Part shown: piece after piece, positions 29,065 to 38,062 of the stretch
Layout: the number at the start of each line of letters is the position of its first letter
Position numbering within the stretch: position 1 is the stretch's first letter
Source of the DNA: Xenophilus azovorans DSM 13620
Lineage (GTDB): Bacteria > Pseudomonadota > Gammaproteobacteria > Burkholderiales > Burkholderiaceae_C
DNA: 64,000 nucleotides
Direction of reading: 5' to 3'
Assembly (NCBI RefSeq): GCF_000745855.1
Contig: NZ_JQKD01000018.1
Span: forward strand, 48,658 to 112,657
Position numbers and translations under genes: made by a program
The notes under the pieces: model-generated
The model's database searches: none
What the model was told of the DNA's origin: nothing
Seen by the model: the letters and a program-made list of their open reading frames with translations, nothing else

Positions 29065-30420
29065 ATGCCCGCCGCCCCACCCTCCACCGCCGACGCGCTC
29101 GGCAACCCCGTCCACGTCCGCGACGCCGCCAGCCTGGCGCTGGTGGACGACTTCGTCATGGGCTTCCTCTCGTGCGAGGCCCGCGCCGCCCGGCTGGTGC
29201 TCGAGCCGAGCGGCGACGACAGCCCGCTGGTGCAGGCCTACGCCGCCACGCTGCACATGTTCGCGGAGTCGCGCGAGGCCGCGGCCAACGCACGGCCCTT
29301 CATCGAGCGCGCGCAGGCCGGCGCCCGCCACGCCACGCCGCGCGAGCAGCGCTACATCGCCGCCGTCGCCGCCTGGGTGGCGGGCGACCTGGCGCGCGCC
29401 ATCACGCTGCACGAGGAGCAGGCGCGCGAGTTCCCGCGCGACCTGGTGTCTGTCAAGCTCGGCCAGTACCACTGCTTCAACCTGGGCGACTGCCCCGGCA
29501 TGCTGCGCCTGGCACTGGCCGCGCGGCCGCACGCGGCCGACGTGCCCTACCTGCATGGCATGCTGGCCTTCGGCTACGAGCAATGCCACCTGATGCGCGA
29601 GGCCGAGGCCAGTGCGTTGCACGCCATCGCCATGTGCCGCAAGGAGCCGTGGGCGCACCACGCGCTGGCGCACGTGATGCTGACCGAAGGGCGCCTGTCC
29701 GAAGGGCTGGCCTTCATGGAGGAGATGAGCGCGACCTGGACCGGCCTGAACTCCTTCATGGTCACGCACAACTGGTGGCACCTGGCGCTGTTCCTGATCG
29801 ACCTGGGCCGCGGCGGCGAGGCGCTGGCGGTGCACGACGCGCACTGCTGGGGTGTGGAGCCCGACTACTCGCAGGACCAGATCGGCGCCGTCTCGCTGCT
29901 GGCGCGGCTGGAGATGGCCGGCGTCGACGTCGGCGACCGCTGGCAGGCGGTGGCCGAACGTATGGCCGGGCGCACGCGCGACCACGTGCTGCCCTTCCTG
30001 GACCTGCAGTACCTCTACGGCCTGGCCCGCGCCGGGCGGCCCGAGGCCGATGCGCTGCTGGCGAACATCGAGGCCCATGCGCCCCGGGCGCCCGAGGCCG
30101 GCCGCGCCGCCTGGCAGCGCGTGTGCGTGCCGGCGGCGCACGGTCTCGTGGCGCACGCGCGCGGCGACATGGCCGGCGCCGCCGAGGGGCTGGGGCAGGC
30201 ACTGCCGCGCATGGTCGAGATCGGCGGCAGCCACGCGCAGCGCGACCTGTTCGGGCAGATCTGGCTCGACGCGCTGATGCGCCAGCGCACGCCCGCCGCC
30301 CTGCGCACCGCGCAGGACGTGCTGCAGCAGCAGTGCAACGGCCAGCCCGAATCGCGGCGGCTGGCGCGGCAGGTGGCCGGCGTGTATGCGGCGCTCGGGC
30401 TGCCTTCGGTGGTGTCATGA
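29065..30420 (+). CDS. Tetratricopeptide-repeat protein, TTC38-like
   Basis: The 451-residue soluble protein is built of helical pairs resembling TPRs, with the family phrases SVKLGQYHCFNLGD, HGMLAFGYEQC, PWAHHALAHVMLTEGR and FMVTHNWWHLALFLIDLG. These match the TTC38 family, found in bacteria and eukaryotes without an assigned biochemical role. No signal peptide is seen. It is the first gene of a coupled run with the SGNH esterase and a small cysteine-rich protein. Confidence 0.75.
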   Translation: MPAAPPSTADALGNPVHVRDAASLALVDDFVMGFLSCEARAARLVLEPSGDDSPLVQAYAATLHMFAESREAAANARPFIERAQAGARHATPREQRYIAAVAAWVAGDLARAITLHEEQAREFPRDLVSVKLGQYHCFNLGDCPGMLRLALAARPHAADVPYLHGMLAFGYEQCHLMREAEASALHAIAMCRKEPWAHHALAHVMLTEGRLSEGLAFMEEMSATWTGLNSFMVTHNWWHLALFLIDLGRGGEALAVHDAHCWGVEPDYSQDQIGAVSLLARLEMAGVDVGDRWQAVAERMAGRTRDHVLPFLDLQYLYGLARAGRPEADALLANIEAHAPRAPEAGRAAWQRVCVPAAHGLVAHARGDMAGAAEGLGQALPRMVEIGGSHAQRDLFGQIWLDALMRQRTPAALRTAQDVLQQQCNGQPESRRLARQVAGVYAALGLPSVVS

Positions 30421-30491
30421 GCCCCCGCCCGGCCGTTCCGAAGGGGGCTCGCACCGGAGCCGCAGGCGAAGGTACGCCAGTCCGTCCGGCC

Positions 30492-31121
30492 ATGCGCCGC
30501 CGTCACATCTTTCCCGCGATCGCCGCATTGGCCTGGCTCGCCGGCTGCGGCCGGCGGCGCGGCCAGGCGGCCATCCTGCCGGCAAGCGCGTCGGTGCTGG
30601 CGCTGGGCGACAGCCTCACCGCGGGCTATGGCGCCCCGGACGGCGCCGACTGGCCCGCGCAACTGGCGCGGCTGACCGGCTGGGAACTGCACAACGAGGG
30701 CGTCAACGGCGACACCGCCGAAGGCGCGCTGGCGCGGCTGGAGCCGCTGCTCGCGGCGCAGCGCTTCGATGCGGTGCTGGTCGGCATCGGCGGCAACGAC
30801 ATGCTGCGCGGCGTGCCGGCGCAGTCCACGCGGACGGCCATCGCCGAGCTGCTGCGCCAGGCCAAGGCCCACACGCCGCATGTGGCGCTGATCGCCACAC
30901 CGGCGCCCGACGCGATGCGCGCCGCCGTCGGCGTCCTCGCGGATGCGCCCTTCTACGCCGAGCTGGCCCGCGAGGCGCAGGTGCAGTTGCTGGCCGGCGT
31001 GTACGCGGGCGTGCTGTCGGACGCCGCGCTGCGCTCCGACCGCATCCACGCCAATGCCCAGGGCTACGCCCGCATCGCGGAGGAGATCGCCGCGCAACTG
31101 CGCGAGGCCGGCTGGCGGTGA
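30492..31121 (+). CDS. SGNH/GDSL arylesterase (TesA-like) lipoprotein
   Basis: The 209-residue hydrolase has block I LALGDSLTAGYG (catalytic Ser), block III GIGGNDML and block V DRIHANAQG (catalytic Asp and His), the TesA/arylesterase layout. ATG 30492 starts a lipoprotein signal peptide MRRRHIFPAIAALAWLAGC. An earlier in-frame ATG at 30417 overlaps the previous stop as ATGA and would add 25 residues before the signal. It is periplasmic, acting on short esters or thioesters by family. Confidence 0.88.
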   Translation: MRRRHIFPAIAALAWLAGCGRRRGQAAILPASASVLALGDSLTAGYGAPDGADWPAQLARLTGWELHNEGVNGDTAEGALARLEPLLAAQRFDAVLVGIGGNDMLRGVPAQSTRTAIAELLRQAKAHTPHVALIATPAPDAMRAAVGVLADAPFYAELAREAQVQLLAGVYAGVLSDAALRSDRIHANAQGYARIAEEIAAQLREAGWR

Positions 31122-31345
31122 GCAACGACGAGGTGCCGCCGCCTGTGGCCGGCGATCTGGCCGCGGCCCGAGCGCGTTTCGCCGCCTGGCAGACACGGGC
31201 CGCGGCGGCCGGCGTCGCCCTGCGCCCGCCGCCGCCCGAGCCCGCCACCTGCTGCGGCCGCGGCTGCAACGGCTGCGTGTGGGAGGGCTTCTACGCCGCC
31301 GCGGCGTGGTGGTGCGAGGACGCGCAAGCCGCCCTCGCGCGCTGA
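31118..31345 (+). CDS. Small oxidoreductase-like domain protein
   Basis: A 75-residue protein starts at GTG 31118 (GTGA overlap with the esterase stop). The C-terminal motif CCGRGCNGCVWEGFY is diagnostic of the Oxidored-like (OXLD1) domain, a four-cysteine module of unknown function that may bind metal. The N-terminal half is Ala/Arg-rich and unstructured-looking. It is translationally coupled to the upstream gene and converges on the phosphatase gene with 2 bp between stops. Confidence 0.75.
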   Translation: MSNDEVPPPVAGDLAAARARFAAWQTRAAAAGVALRPPPPEPATCCGRGCNGCVWEGFYAAAAWWCEDAQAALAR

Positions 31346-31347
31346 CG

Positions 31348-32019
31348 TCAGTCGCGCTTCAGGTGCCGGGACTGGTCGTAGCTGGGCTGCGGCCCCAGCC
31401 CCGTGAGGTGCGCGGTGTCGGCCCAGTCGAGGATCTCCACCGCCTCGGGCCGTGCCGGATCGGCGATGCGCACGCGGTTGACGCCGGCGTTGGGGATCTC
31501 GCTGCGGCGCGGGCCGTCCAGGCCCAGGCTGCGCGCGGTGCGCCAGACCATGTCCAGCACGCCGCCGTGCGTCACGACCAGCACCACCCGGCCGGCATGC
31601 TGCCCGGCGATGCCGCCCAGCGCCGCCATCACCCGCGCATGGAATTCGCGGGTGGACTCGCCGCCCGGCAGCGCGCGGTCGGCCTGGAAGGCCAGCCAGT
31701 CCTCCCAGGCGCGCGGGTGGCGCGCCTGGATCTCCTCGGCACGCAGCCCCTCGCCGACGCCGAAGTTCTGCTCGCGCAGGTCGATGGTGGTGCGCACCGG
31801 CAGGCCGAGCTGCTGCGCCGCCGGCGCGGCGGTCTGCTGCGTGCGCAGCAGGTCGCTGCAGGCGATGTGGTGGACGGTCTCGCCGGCCAGGCGCAGGCCG
31901 AGCCGGCGCGCCTGCTCGTGGCCGGTGTCGTTGAGGGGGACGTCGATGTGGCCCTGGAAGCGCAGCTCGCGGTTCCAGTCGGTCTCGCCGTGGCGGATGA
32001 GGATGAGGTCGGTGGGCAT
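31348..32019 (-). CDS. Histidine phosphatase family protein (phosphoglycerate-mutase-like)
   Basis: The 223-residue protein has the RHG phospho-acceptor motif ILIRHGETDWNRELRFQGH at residues 6-24, the second catalytic His in VVTHGGVLDMVWR, and CSDLLRTQQTA. It resembles broad-specificity phosphatases (GpmB/CobC-like) rather than the glycolytic 2,3-bisphosphoglycerate mutase, which is longer. ATG 32019 gives the canonical start next to the RHG strand. The physiological substrate is unknown. Confidence 0.88.
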   Translation of the reverse strand: MPTDLILIRHGETDWNRELRFQGHIDVPLNDTGHEQARRLGLRLAGETVHHIACSDLLRTQQTAAPAAQQLGLPVRTTIDLREQNFGVGEGLRAEEIQARHPRAWEDWLAFQADRALPGGESTREFHARVMAALGGIAGQHAGRVVLVVTHGGVLDMVWRTARSLGLDGPRRSEIPNAGVNRVRIADPARPEAVEILDWADTAHLTGLGPQPSYDQSRHLKRD

Positions 32020-32051
32020 GGAACGGCCTGCATTGTCCACCGCCCGCGGCG

Positions 32052-33233
32052 TCATGGCTGGCGCTGCAGCGCCTCCAGCCGCGCCAGCGGCAACCGCGTC
32101 ACGGCCTCGCGCACACGGTCGATGCCCAGGTGGTCGCCGCGGCCCTCGACGAGGATGCCGTTGCGCAGGATGACGGCGTACTCCGACCGGTGGCCGTCGG
32201 TGGCGTAGTCCTCGCGCACGGTGCGCCCGTCCTGCGGATAGACCTTCTCCACCTTGCCGTCGGCCTGCCGGTCCAGCGTGGTGCCGCCCCAGGCGGCCGC
32301 TGACATGAGCGAGGCCAACCCGCCCGTGTCGCTGATCAGCAGCTCGATGCGCTCGTCGCCGGCGCGGTAGCGGGCCCGCGCCTGCGAGTGGCCCACGCCG
32401 GCCACCGCCTGCGAGCGCGCCTCGATCGATTCGCGCGCCAGGGCACCGAGCGATTCGGGCAGCATCGCCCTGAGCTGCTGCGGATCGATGGGCGGCAGCG
32501 CGGCGCCCGCGGCCGCCTGCTGCGCCGACTGCTCCATCCGGCTGGCGGCCTCGGCCATGCGCCGGGCCGCCTCCTCCATCTGCGCGCCGTCGATGCGCAG
32601 CTCGCCGCCCGGGGTCTGGATGGTCACCGCTGCGTTCCCGTCCGCGCCCGCCACGCGCAGCGCCGGCGGCGCCAGCAGCGAGATCACCGCACCTACAGCC
32701 AGCGCGGCCGCCACGCTGCATGCCGCCAGCACCGCGGTGTAACCGGCGGCCTTCTCCGGTGGGCACCCCATCAGCACCGGCGCGCCAAGCCAGACCAGAT
32801 AGAACGAATACAGCGCCGCCAGCACACCCAGCAGCGACAGCGCCGGGACGATGTTGAACAGGCCAGCCACGAAGGCAGCAGTGCTCGCATAGCCCACCAG
32901 CTTGAGCGCCTGCCAGCGGCTACGCCGGCCGCCGAAAGTTGGTGCCAGCACATCGGCCAGCAGCGCCAAGCCGAACAACATCGCCAGCGTCAGCACATAG
33001 CTCGCTGCGGCAGACAGGAGGCCGGTCGCCCAGGGCACGCGGTAGCGCACGCCGAAGGCGCTCACACCCACCAGCGACAGGCCGATGAAGCCGGCCAGCG
33101 CCGGCAGCGCGGCCAGCACGGCGAGGTAGCGGCGGTAGAGGCCGGCGGCATCGCCGGCCTCGGTGTCGATGACGGGCCAGGTGCTGCGCGGACGCAGCAG
33201 GATGTCCTGGACTCGCTGGACGATGGCGTTCAC
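32052..33233 (-). CDS. YIP1-family membrane protein
   Basis: The 393-residue protein has an N-terminal half with five hydrophobic segments (about 38-58, 68-92, 112-135, 142-160 and 165-190) matching the YIP1 domain. A soluble C-terminal half contains a helical Met/Ala-rich segment (MEEAARRMAEAASRMEQSAQ) and a beta-rich tail. GTG 33233 is chosen because an upstream GGGAG lies at good distance and the usual MNAIVQRVQDILLRP start follows. Function in bacteria is not established. It lies in the same direction as the downstream phosphatase gene, 32 bp away. Confidence 0.75.
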   Translation of the reverse strand: MNAIVQRVQDILLRPRSTWPVIDTEAGDAAGLYRRYLAVLAALPALAGFIGLSLVGVSAFGVRYRVPWATGLLSAAASYVLTLAMLFGLALLADVLAPTFGGRRSRWQALKLVGYASTAAFVAGLFNIVPALSLLGVLAALYSFYLVWLGAPVLMGCPPEKAAGYTAVLAACSVAAALAVGAVISLLAPPALRVAGADGNAAVTIQTPGGELRIDGAQMEEAARRMAEAASRMEQSAQQAAAGAALPPIDPQQLRAMLPESLGALARESIEARSQAVAGVGHSQARARYRAGDERIELLISDTGGLASLMSAAAWGGTTLDRQADGKVEKVYPQDGRTVREDYATDGHRSEYAVILRNGILVEGRGDHLGIDRVREAVTRLPLARLEALQRQP

Positions 33234-33318
33234 GGAGGCGCTCCCTTTTTCCTGTGCAGATGGACCTGGGCAGGCAGTGTAGGAGCACGCCCGCGCGGGC
33301 CGATGCCAGAATGCGCCG

Positions 33319-34032
33319 ATGCCTTCCCCTCGTCTCGTCTTCCTTCCCGGCCTGGCCTGCGACGCGCGGCTGTGGGAGGCGCAACTGCCCGCCGTGCCGG
33401 CCGCGCTGCGGCCGATGGTGTCCGACGCGCACATGCGCCATGCCTCGCTGCCCGCCATGGCGGCCGCGATGCTGGAGGAGACGGAAGGGCCGCTGCTGCT
33501 GTGCGGCGCCTCCATGGGCGGCATGGTCGCGATGGAGGCGGCGCGCCAGGCGCCTGGGCGCATCGCCGGGCTCGCGCTGCTGGGCACCAACGCCGCGCCG
33601 GAAACGCCCGAGACCTATCAATTGCGCGCCGACGCCATCGAGCTGTTCGAGCGCGGCGACGTGCGCGACGTGATCGAGCCGAACATCGTGTTCGCCTTCC
33701 ATCCGGCGCAGGCGGCGCGGCCGGAGCTGACGGGCCGCTACCTGCAGATGATCCTGGACGCCGGCGCCGGGCAGCTGATCCGCCAGAACCGCGCCCTGAT
33801 GGAGCGGCCCGACGCCCGCGTCCACCTGGGCCGGCTGCGCTGCCCGGTGCTGGTGCTGTGCGGCGACACCGACCGCCTCACGCCGCCGGCCGCCTCGCGC
33901 GAGATCGCCGCGCTGCTGCCGCAGGCCGAGCTGCACTGGCTGCGCGAGTGCGGCCACATGCTGACCATGGAGCGGCCGGCCGAGGTGAACGCGCTGCTGG
34001 GCGAGTGGCTGCGGCGCGTGGCGCCGGCCTGA
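33319..34032 (+). CDS. Alpha/beta hydrolase
   Basis: The 237-residue protein has the canonical fold: FLPGLACDARLW (oxyanion region), nucleophile elbow CGASMGGMVAM (Ser near residue 72), acid in CGDTDRLTP and His in RECGHMLTMERP. No signal peptide is seen, so it is cytoplasmic. It is similar to BioH/MenH-sized hydrolases. Substrate unknown. It converges on the next small gene with 3 bp between stops. Confidence 0.88.
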   Translation: MPSPRLVFLPGLACDARLWEAQLPAVPAALRPMVSDAHMRHASLPAMAAAMLEETEGPLLLCGASMGGMVAMEAARQAPGRIAGLALLGTNAAPETPETYQLRADAIELFERGDVRDVIEPNIVFAFHPAQAARPELTGRYLQMILDAGAGQLIRQNRALMERPDARVHLGRLRCPVLVLCGDTDRLTPPAASREIAALLPQAELHWLRECGHMLTMERPAEVNALLGEWLRRVAPA

Positions 34033-34035
34033 GGT

Positions 34036-34266
34036 TCAGGGCGGCTCGATCCGCTGCTGCGGCCCCTGGACGGGGCTGCCCAGCCGGCGCAGCGCCGCCA
34101 TGCCGGCCACGAGCGCCGATGAATAGCTGTCGAAGCTGTCCTCGGCCTCGACCAGGCGGACGTAGGTGGGAAAGGGGCCGATGTCGCCCGATCCCTCCAT
34201 CAGCCGCCAGATGAAGCGGCCGCCCGGCGCCTGGCGCACCGTCAGCGCAATGTCGCGCAAGCCCAT
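34036..34266 (-). CDS. Small conserved hypothetical protein
   Basis: A 76-residue protein of unknown family starts MGLRDIALTVRQAPGGRFIW. It is soluble, without signal peptide, membrane segment or metal motif; FPTYVRLVEAEDSFDSYSSA and LVAGMAALRRLG form a mixed core. The upstream minus-strand CAGTCAGGGAGAAATCG contains AGGGAGA at ribosome-binding distance, supporting this start. No neighbour suggests a role. Confidence 0.6.
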   Translation of the reverse strand: MGLRDIALTVRQAPGGRFIWRLMEGSGDIGPFPTYVRLVEAEDSFDSYSSALVAGMAALRRLGSPVQGPQQRIEPP

Positions 34267-34388
34267 CGATTTCTCCCTGACTGTTCTTTCTTGGATGGGC
34301 GGGAGTTGTAACGGCGCTGCCGCGCCGGCACAAGGAAACAAGTCACGCGCGGCGCACGTGGCCCGCGGCGGGGCGTGTCTTCGTCTTC

Positions 34389-35141
34389 TCAGCGCGCGCC
34401 GCCGGCCACCGGCCGCACGGCGATGCCCTCGGCATCGAGGCGCTGGCGGATGCGCCGCGCGAAGGCCAGCGCATGCGCCCCGTCGCCGTGCAGGCACACG
34501 CTCTGCGCGTTGACGGGCACGCTGCTGCCGTCGATGGCGGTGACGCGGCGGTCGCGCACCAGCGACAGGGTCTGCGCCAGGGCTTCTTCCTCGTCCTCGA
34601 TCAGCGCGCCGGGCCGGCCGCGCGGCACCAGGCTGCCGTCGGGCATGTAGCCGCGGTCGGCGAAGACCTCCTCCACCGGCGTCAGGCCCGCCTGGCGTGC
34701 TGCCTCGATCATGCCGCTGCCGGCCAGGCCGAAGAAGCGCAGCGACGGGTCGAACAGGCGCACCGCCTCGCACAGCGCCGCAGCCAGCTCGGGCTCCTTC
34801 ACCGCCTGGTTGTAGAGCATGCCGTGCGGCTTGACGTGCGCCAGCCGGCCGCCCTCGGCGCGCACGATCGCGTCGAGCGCGCCGATCTGGTAGAGCATGT
34901 TGGCGACGATCTCCTCCGGCGGCAGCTGCATCGCGCTGCGGCCGAAGTTCTCGCGGTCCGGAAAGCTCGGATGCGCGCCCACGGCCACGCCGCCCGCCAG
35001 CGCCCAGCGCACGCACTCGCGCATGGTCTTCGCATCGCCGGCATGCCAGCCGCAGGCGATGTTGGCGGAGCTGACCAGTTGCAGCAGCGCCTCGTCGTTG
35101 CCGGCGCCTTCGCCGAGGTCGGCGTTCAGATCGACTTGCAT
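34389..35141 (-). CDS. pxpA: 5-oxoprolinase subunit PxpA (LamB/YcsF family)
   Basis: This 250-residue subunit of the ATP-dependent 5-oxoprolinase complex hydrolyses pyroglutamate to glutamate. The [20 protein letters not shown] start, [39 protein letters not shown] and [15 protein letters not shown] are family hallmarks. It is the last gene of pxpB-pxpC-pxpA, 32 bp after pxpC. Confidence 0.96.
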   Translation of the reverse strand: MQVDLNADLGEGAGNDEALLQLVSSANIACGWHAGDAKTMRECVRWALAGGVAVGAHPSFPDRENFGRSAMQLPPEEIVANMLYQIGALDAIVRAEGGRLAHVKPHGMLYNQAVKEPELAAALCEAVRLFDPSLRFFGLAGSGMIEAARQAGLTPVEEVFADRGYMPDGSLVPRGRPGALIEDEEEALAQTLSLVRDRRVTAIDGSSVPVNAQSVCLHGDGAHALAFARRIRQRLDAEGIAVRPVAGGAR

Positions 35142-35173
35142 GGTGGTATGGCCTCGCGTGGGTGCGGCCCAGT

Positions 35174-36187
35174 CTACGCCGCCGTCGGCCAACCCATCGC
35201 CGCCAGGCCCCGATGCACCGATGCGAGGTAGCGCTTCTGCGCGGCCCAGGCAGCCAGGGCGGCGGCGGCATCCACCTCCTTCAGCCGCAGCTTCGCGCCC
35301 AGCGGCGCCTGCGCCAGCTTCCACAGGTCGGCGCGGATGACGACCGCGATGCGCGGGTAGCCGCCGGTGGTCTGCGCGTCGCCCATCAGGATGATCGGCT
35401 GGCCCGAGGGCGGCACCTGCACCGTGCCGGGGATGACGGCCGAGGACAGCATGTCGCCCTCGCGCTGGCGCGTCAGCGCCGGGCCTTCGAGCCGGCTGCC
35501 CATGCGGTTGCTCTGCGGCGTGATGCGCCACGTCGCGGTGTGGAAACGGTGGCGCTCGGCCTCGCTGAAGTGCCCGCACTCGGGGCCCGGCGTGGTGCGC
35601 AGGGTGATGCATTCGGGCGCGGCCTCGCCTTCGCACAGGTCCTCGTCCCAGGCGGGGCCGTGGATGCCGAAGGGGCGCCGGCCGCGCTGCCCGTCGTCCA
35701 GGCGGCTCGCGCCCAATGGCAGCACGTCGCCCTTCTTCAGCGGGCGCCCCTCCAGCCCGCCGAAGCCAGCCTTCAGGTCGGTGCTGCGCGAGCCGAGCAC
35801 CGGCGCCACGCCGATGCCACCGGCGACCGCCAGCCAGGTGCGCAGGCCCGCCTTGTGCGGCGAGGCGTTGGCGCCGCCCAGGCGCAGGTGCTGCCCGGCG
35901 CGCACCGGCACGCTCCACAGCGGCCACAGCGGCCGGCCGTCCAGCCGCGCGCCGAAGTCGTCGCCGGCCAGCGCGATGCGGGTGTCGGCGTCGAAGCGCA
36001 GCTCGCAGTTGCCCAGCGTGAGTTCGAGGCCGGCGGCGCCGTCCTCGTTGCCCGCCAGCCGGTTGGCGAGCGCGAGGCCCAGCGCATCGAGCGCACCGCC
36101 GGGGCAGATGCCCAGCTCGCGCCGGCCGTAGCGCCCCAGGTCCTGCACCGAGGCGAGCATGCCGGGGCGCAGCACCGTGATCGTCAC
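35174..36187 (-). CDS. pxpC: 5-oxoprolinase subunit PxpC
   Basis: The 337-residue carboxyltransferase-domain subunit has the PxpC motifs [54 protein letters not shown] and [23 protein letters not shown] 36187 overlaps the pxpB stop by 4 bp. Together with PxpB it activates and transfers the substrate, while PxpA completes ring opening. Confidence 0.95.
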   Translation of the reverse strand: MTITVLRPGMLASVQDLGRYGRRELGICPGGALDALGLALANRLAGNEDGAAGLELTLGNCELRFDADTRIALAGDDFGARLDGRPLWPLWSVPVRAGQHLRLGGANASPHKAGLRTWLAVAGGIGVAPVLGSRSTDLKAGFGGLEGRPLKKGDVLPLGASRLDDGQRGRRPFGIHGPAWDEDLCEGEAAPECITLRTTPGPECGHFSEAERHRFHTATWRITPQSNRMGSRLEGPALTRQREGDMLSSAVIPGTVQVPPSGQPIILMGDAQTTGGYPRIAVVIRADLWKLAQAPLGAKLRLKEVDAAAALAAWAAQKRYLASVHRGLAAMGWPTAA

Positions 36188-36864
36188 AGCGCGACGCTCC
36201 GCGCGACGAAGCGCACCCGGTCGCCCGGGCGCAGCAGCGTGGGCGGCTCGGCCGCGGGGTCGAACAGTTCGAGCGGCGTGCGGCCGATGAGCTGCCAGCC
36301 GCCCGGCGAGACCAGCGGGTAGATGCCGGTCTGCGCGCCGCCGATGCCCACCGAACGCGCCGGCACGGCGGTGCGCGGCTCGCTGCGGCGCGGCGTGGCC
36401 AGCTCCGGCGCCAGCCCGCCCATGAAGGCGAAGCCGGGCAGGAAGCCCAGCAGGTACACCACGTAGGCGCCCGCCGCGTGGCGGCGCACCACCTCGTCGG
36501 GCGGCAGGCCGGTGTGGCGCGCCACGTCGTGCAGGTCGGGGCCGTGCTCACCGCCGTAGTCGACGGGGATCTCGACGGTGCGCGCGGCGCCCTCGTCCTC
36601 GGCGGCCAGCTCGGGCCACAGCGAGAGCACGCGCAGCTCCAGCTCGCCGGCGTCGAGCTGCTCCGGGTCGTACAGCAGGGTCAGGTTGTTCATGCCGGGC
36701 AGCGTCTCCTGCACCTCGGGCCAGCGCCGCGCCGCGCGCGCCAGGGCCCAGATGCGTCGCTGCGCGTCGAGCGTGGCCGGCGGCGGCAGCTCGGCCAGCA
36801 GCGCGGCCTCGCCCAGCGGGTGCAGCCGCAGGTGCGGCGCGGACGCAGCCACGGCGCGGGCCAC
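36184..36864 (-). CDS. pxpB: 5-oxoprolinase subunit PxpB
   Basis: The 226-residue subunit has the KipI/PxpB pattern: [48 protein letters not shown] and [19 protein letters not shown] 36864 begins immediately after the coaD TAG with no intervening base, so translation is probably coupled to coaD. This linkage of a pyroglutamate-salvage operon to coaD is unusual compared with standard coaD surroundings. Confidence 0.94.
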   Translation of the reverse strand: MARAVAASAPHLRLHPLGEAALLAELPPPATLDAQRRIWALARAARRWPEVQETLPGMNNLTLLYDPEQLDAGELELRVLSLWPELAAEDEGAARTVEIPVDYGGEHGPDLHDVARHTGLPPDEVVRRHAAGAYVVYLLGFLPGFAFMGGLAPELATPRRSEPRTAVPARSVGIGGAQTGIYPLVSPGGWQLIGRTPLELFDPAAEPPTLLRPGDRVRFVARSVAL

Positions 36865-37368
36865 CTACTCCCGGCCCTGGCTGCGCACCTTGTCGGCCAG
36901 CCGCTCCTGCACGTGCGGCGAGACGAACTTGTCCACCTCGCCGCCGAGCATCGCGATCTCGCGCACAAAGGTGCTGGAGATGAACTGGTACTTGTCGCTG
37001 GGGGTGAGGAAGACGGTCTCCACCTCGGGCATGAGCGAGCGGTTCATGCCGGCGAGCTGGAACTCGTAGTCGAAGTCGGTGACGGCGCGCAAGCCGCGCA
37101 CCATCGCCTTGCCGCCGCGCGCGACGACGAAGTCGCGCAGCAGGCCCGAGAAGCTCTCCACCGTGACGCGGTCCCCGAAGGGCTCCACCACGTTGCGCGC
37201 CATCTCGATGCGCTCGGCGAGCGAGAACAGCGCCTTCTTGTGGTGGCCCGCCGCCACCGCGACGATCACGTGCGAGAACAGCTGGGTGGCGCGCCGCACC
37301 ACGTCCTCGTGGCCCAGGGTCATGGGGTCGAAAGTGCCGGGATAGACCGCGATCACTTGGGATGTCAT
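36865..37368 (-). CDS. coaD: Phosphopantetheine adenylyltransferase
   Basis: The 167-residue enzyme makes dephospho-CoA from 4'-phosphopantetheine and ATP. The nucleotidyltransferase motif YPGTFDPMTLGHEDVV, VRGLRAVTDFDYEFQLAGMN and ISSTFVREIAMLGG are complete. ATG 37368 is preceded by the strong ribosome-binding site CAGGAGGAACCCC. It is followed without a gap by pxpB and preceded by rsmD (60 bp), the latter a very common pairing. Confidence 0.97.
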   Translation of the reverse strand: MTSQVIAVYPGTFDPMTLGHEDVVRRATQLFSHVIVAVAAGHHKKALFSLAERIEMARNVVEPFGDRVTVESFSGLLRDFVVARGGKAMVRGLRAVTDFDYEFQLAGMNRSLMPEVETVFLTPSDKYQFISSTFVREIAMLGGEVDKFVSPHVQERLADKVRSQGRE

Positions 37369-37428
37369 GGGGTTCCTCCTGCGGGCTGGGTCCGGCGCAT
37401 TATGTACGCCGTGCGAGGGAGCCCCTTT

Positions 37429-38052
37429 TCAGGCGCCCTCGAGCGCGTGCAGCAGATGGGCATGCACGGCCCCGGCCCGCAGGTGCCGCAGCGGCACGAG
37501 GCCCAGGGGCGCGAGTTCGGCGGCGGTCCACTCGCGGGCCGCCTCCAGGTAGACCACGCCGCCCGGCCGCAGCGCGCGCGCCGCCGCGGCGAGGCAGCGC
37601 GCGTACAGCGCCGCCTGGTCGAAGGGCGGGTCGAGGAAGACCACGTCCCAGTGGCCGGGCGCCGATGCTTCCAGCCGCGCCGCGCCGTCGCCGCGCTCGA
37701 TGCGCACGGCCTCGGCCTGGAGCTTCTCGCGCACCGCCTTCATCTGCGCGACCAGCGCCGCGTCCTGCTCGCACAGCAGCACCTCGGCCGCGCCGCGCGA
37801 GGCGGCCTCGAAGCCCAGCGCGCCGGTGCCGGCGAACACGTCCAGGCAGCGCCAGCCCGGCAGCGCGCCGCCGCCCGCGCCGGCCAGGCTGGCGAGCCAG
37901 TTGAACAGCGTCTCGCGCACGCGGTCGGGCGTGGGCCGCAGGCCGGGGCGGTCGGCCACCGGGAGGCGGGTGCGCTTCCACTGGCCGCCGATGATGCGCA
38001 GCTCGTGCGCCCGGGCGGCGCGCGGCGCGGATTTGTGGGGTTGGCCCTTCAT
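37429..38052 (-). CDS. rsmD: 16S rRNA (guanine966-N2)-methyltransferase RsmD
   Basis: The 207-residue methyltransferase has the RsmD N-terminus LRIIGGQWKRTRLPVADRPG, RPTPDRVRETLFNWL, the SAM site CLDVFAGTGALGFEAASRGA and the catalytic DPPF in VVFLDPPFDQ. The rsmD-coaD pair is intact, but its usual upstream partners (the M16 peptidases) are about 4.5 kb away, behind an IclR/TfdA/ArgO block. Confidence 0.95.
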   Translation of the reverse strand: MKGQPHKSAPRAARAHELRIIGGQWKRTRLPVADRPGLRPTPDRVRETLFNWLASLAGAGGGALPGWRCLDVFAGTGALGFEAASRGAAEVLLCEQDAALVAQMKAVREKLQAEAVRIERGDGAARLEASAPGHWDVVFLDPPFDQAALYARCLAAAARALRPGGVVYLEAAREWTAAELAPLGLVPLRHLRAGAVHAHLLHALEGA

Positions 38053-38062
38053 CCGGGCGAGC

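Noticed and set aside
25876..30234. Very long minus-strand open frame (about 1,450 codons) opposite the kinase, Na/Pi and TPR genes
   Set aside because: It is an antisense shadow caused by high GC and third-position bias; the text is low-complexity Arg/Gln/His/Ala and lacks any domain.
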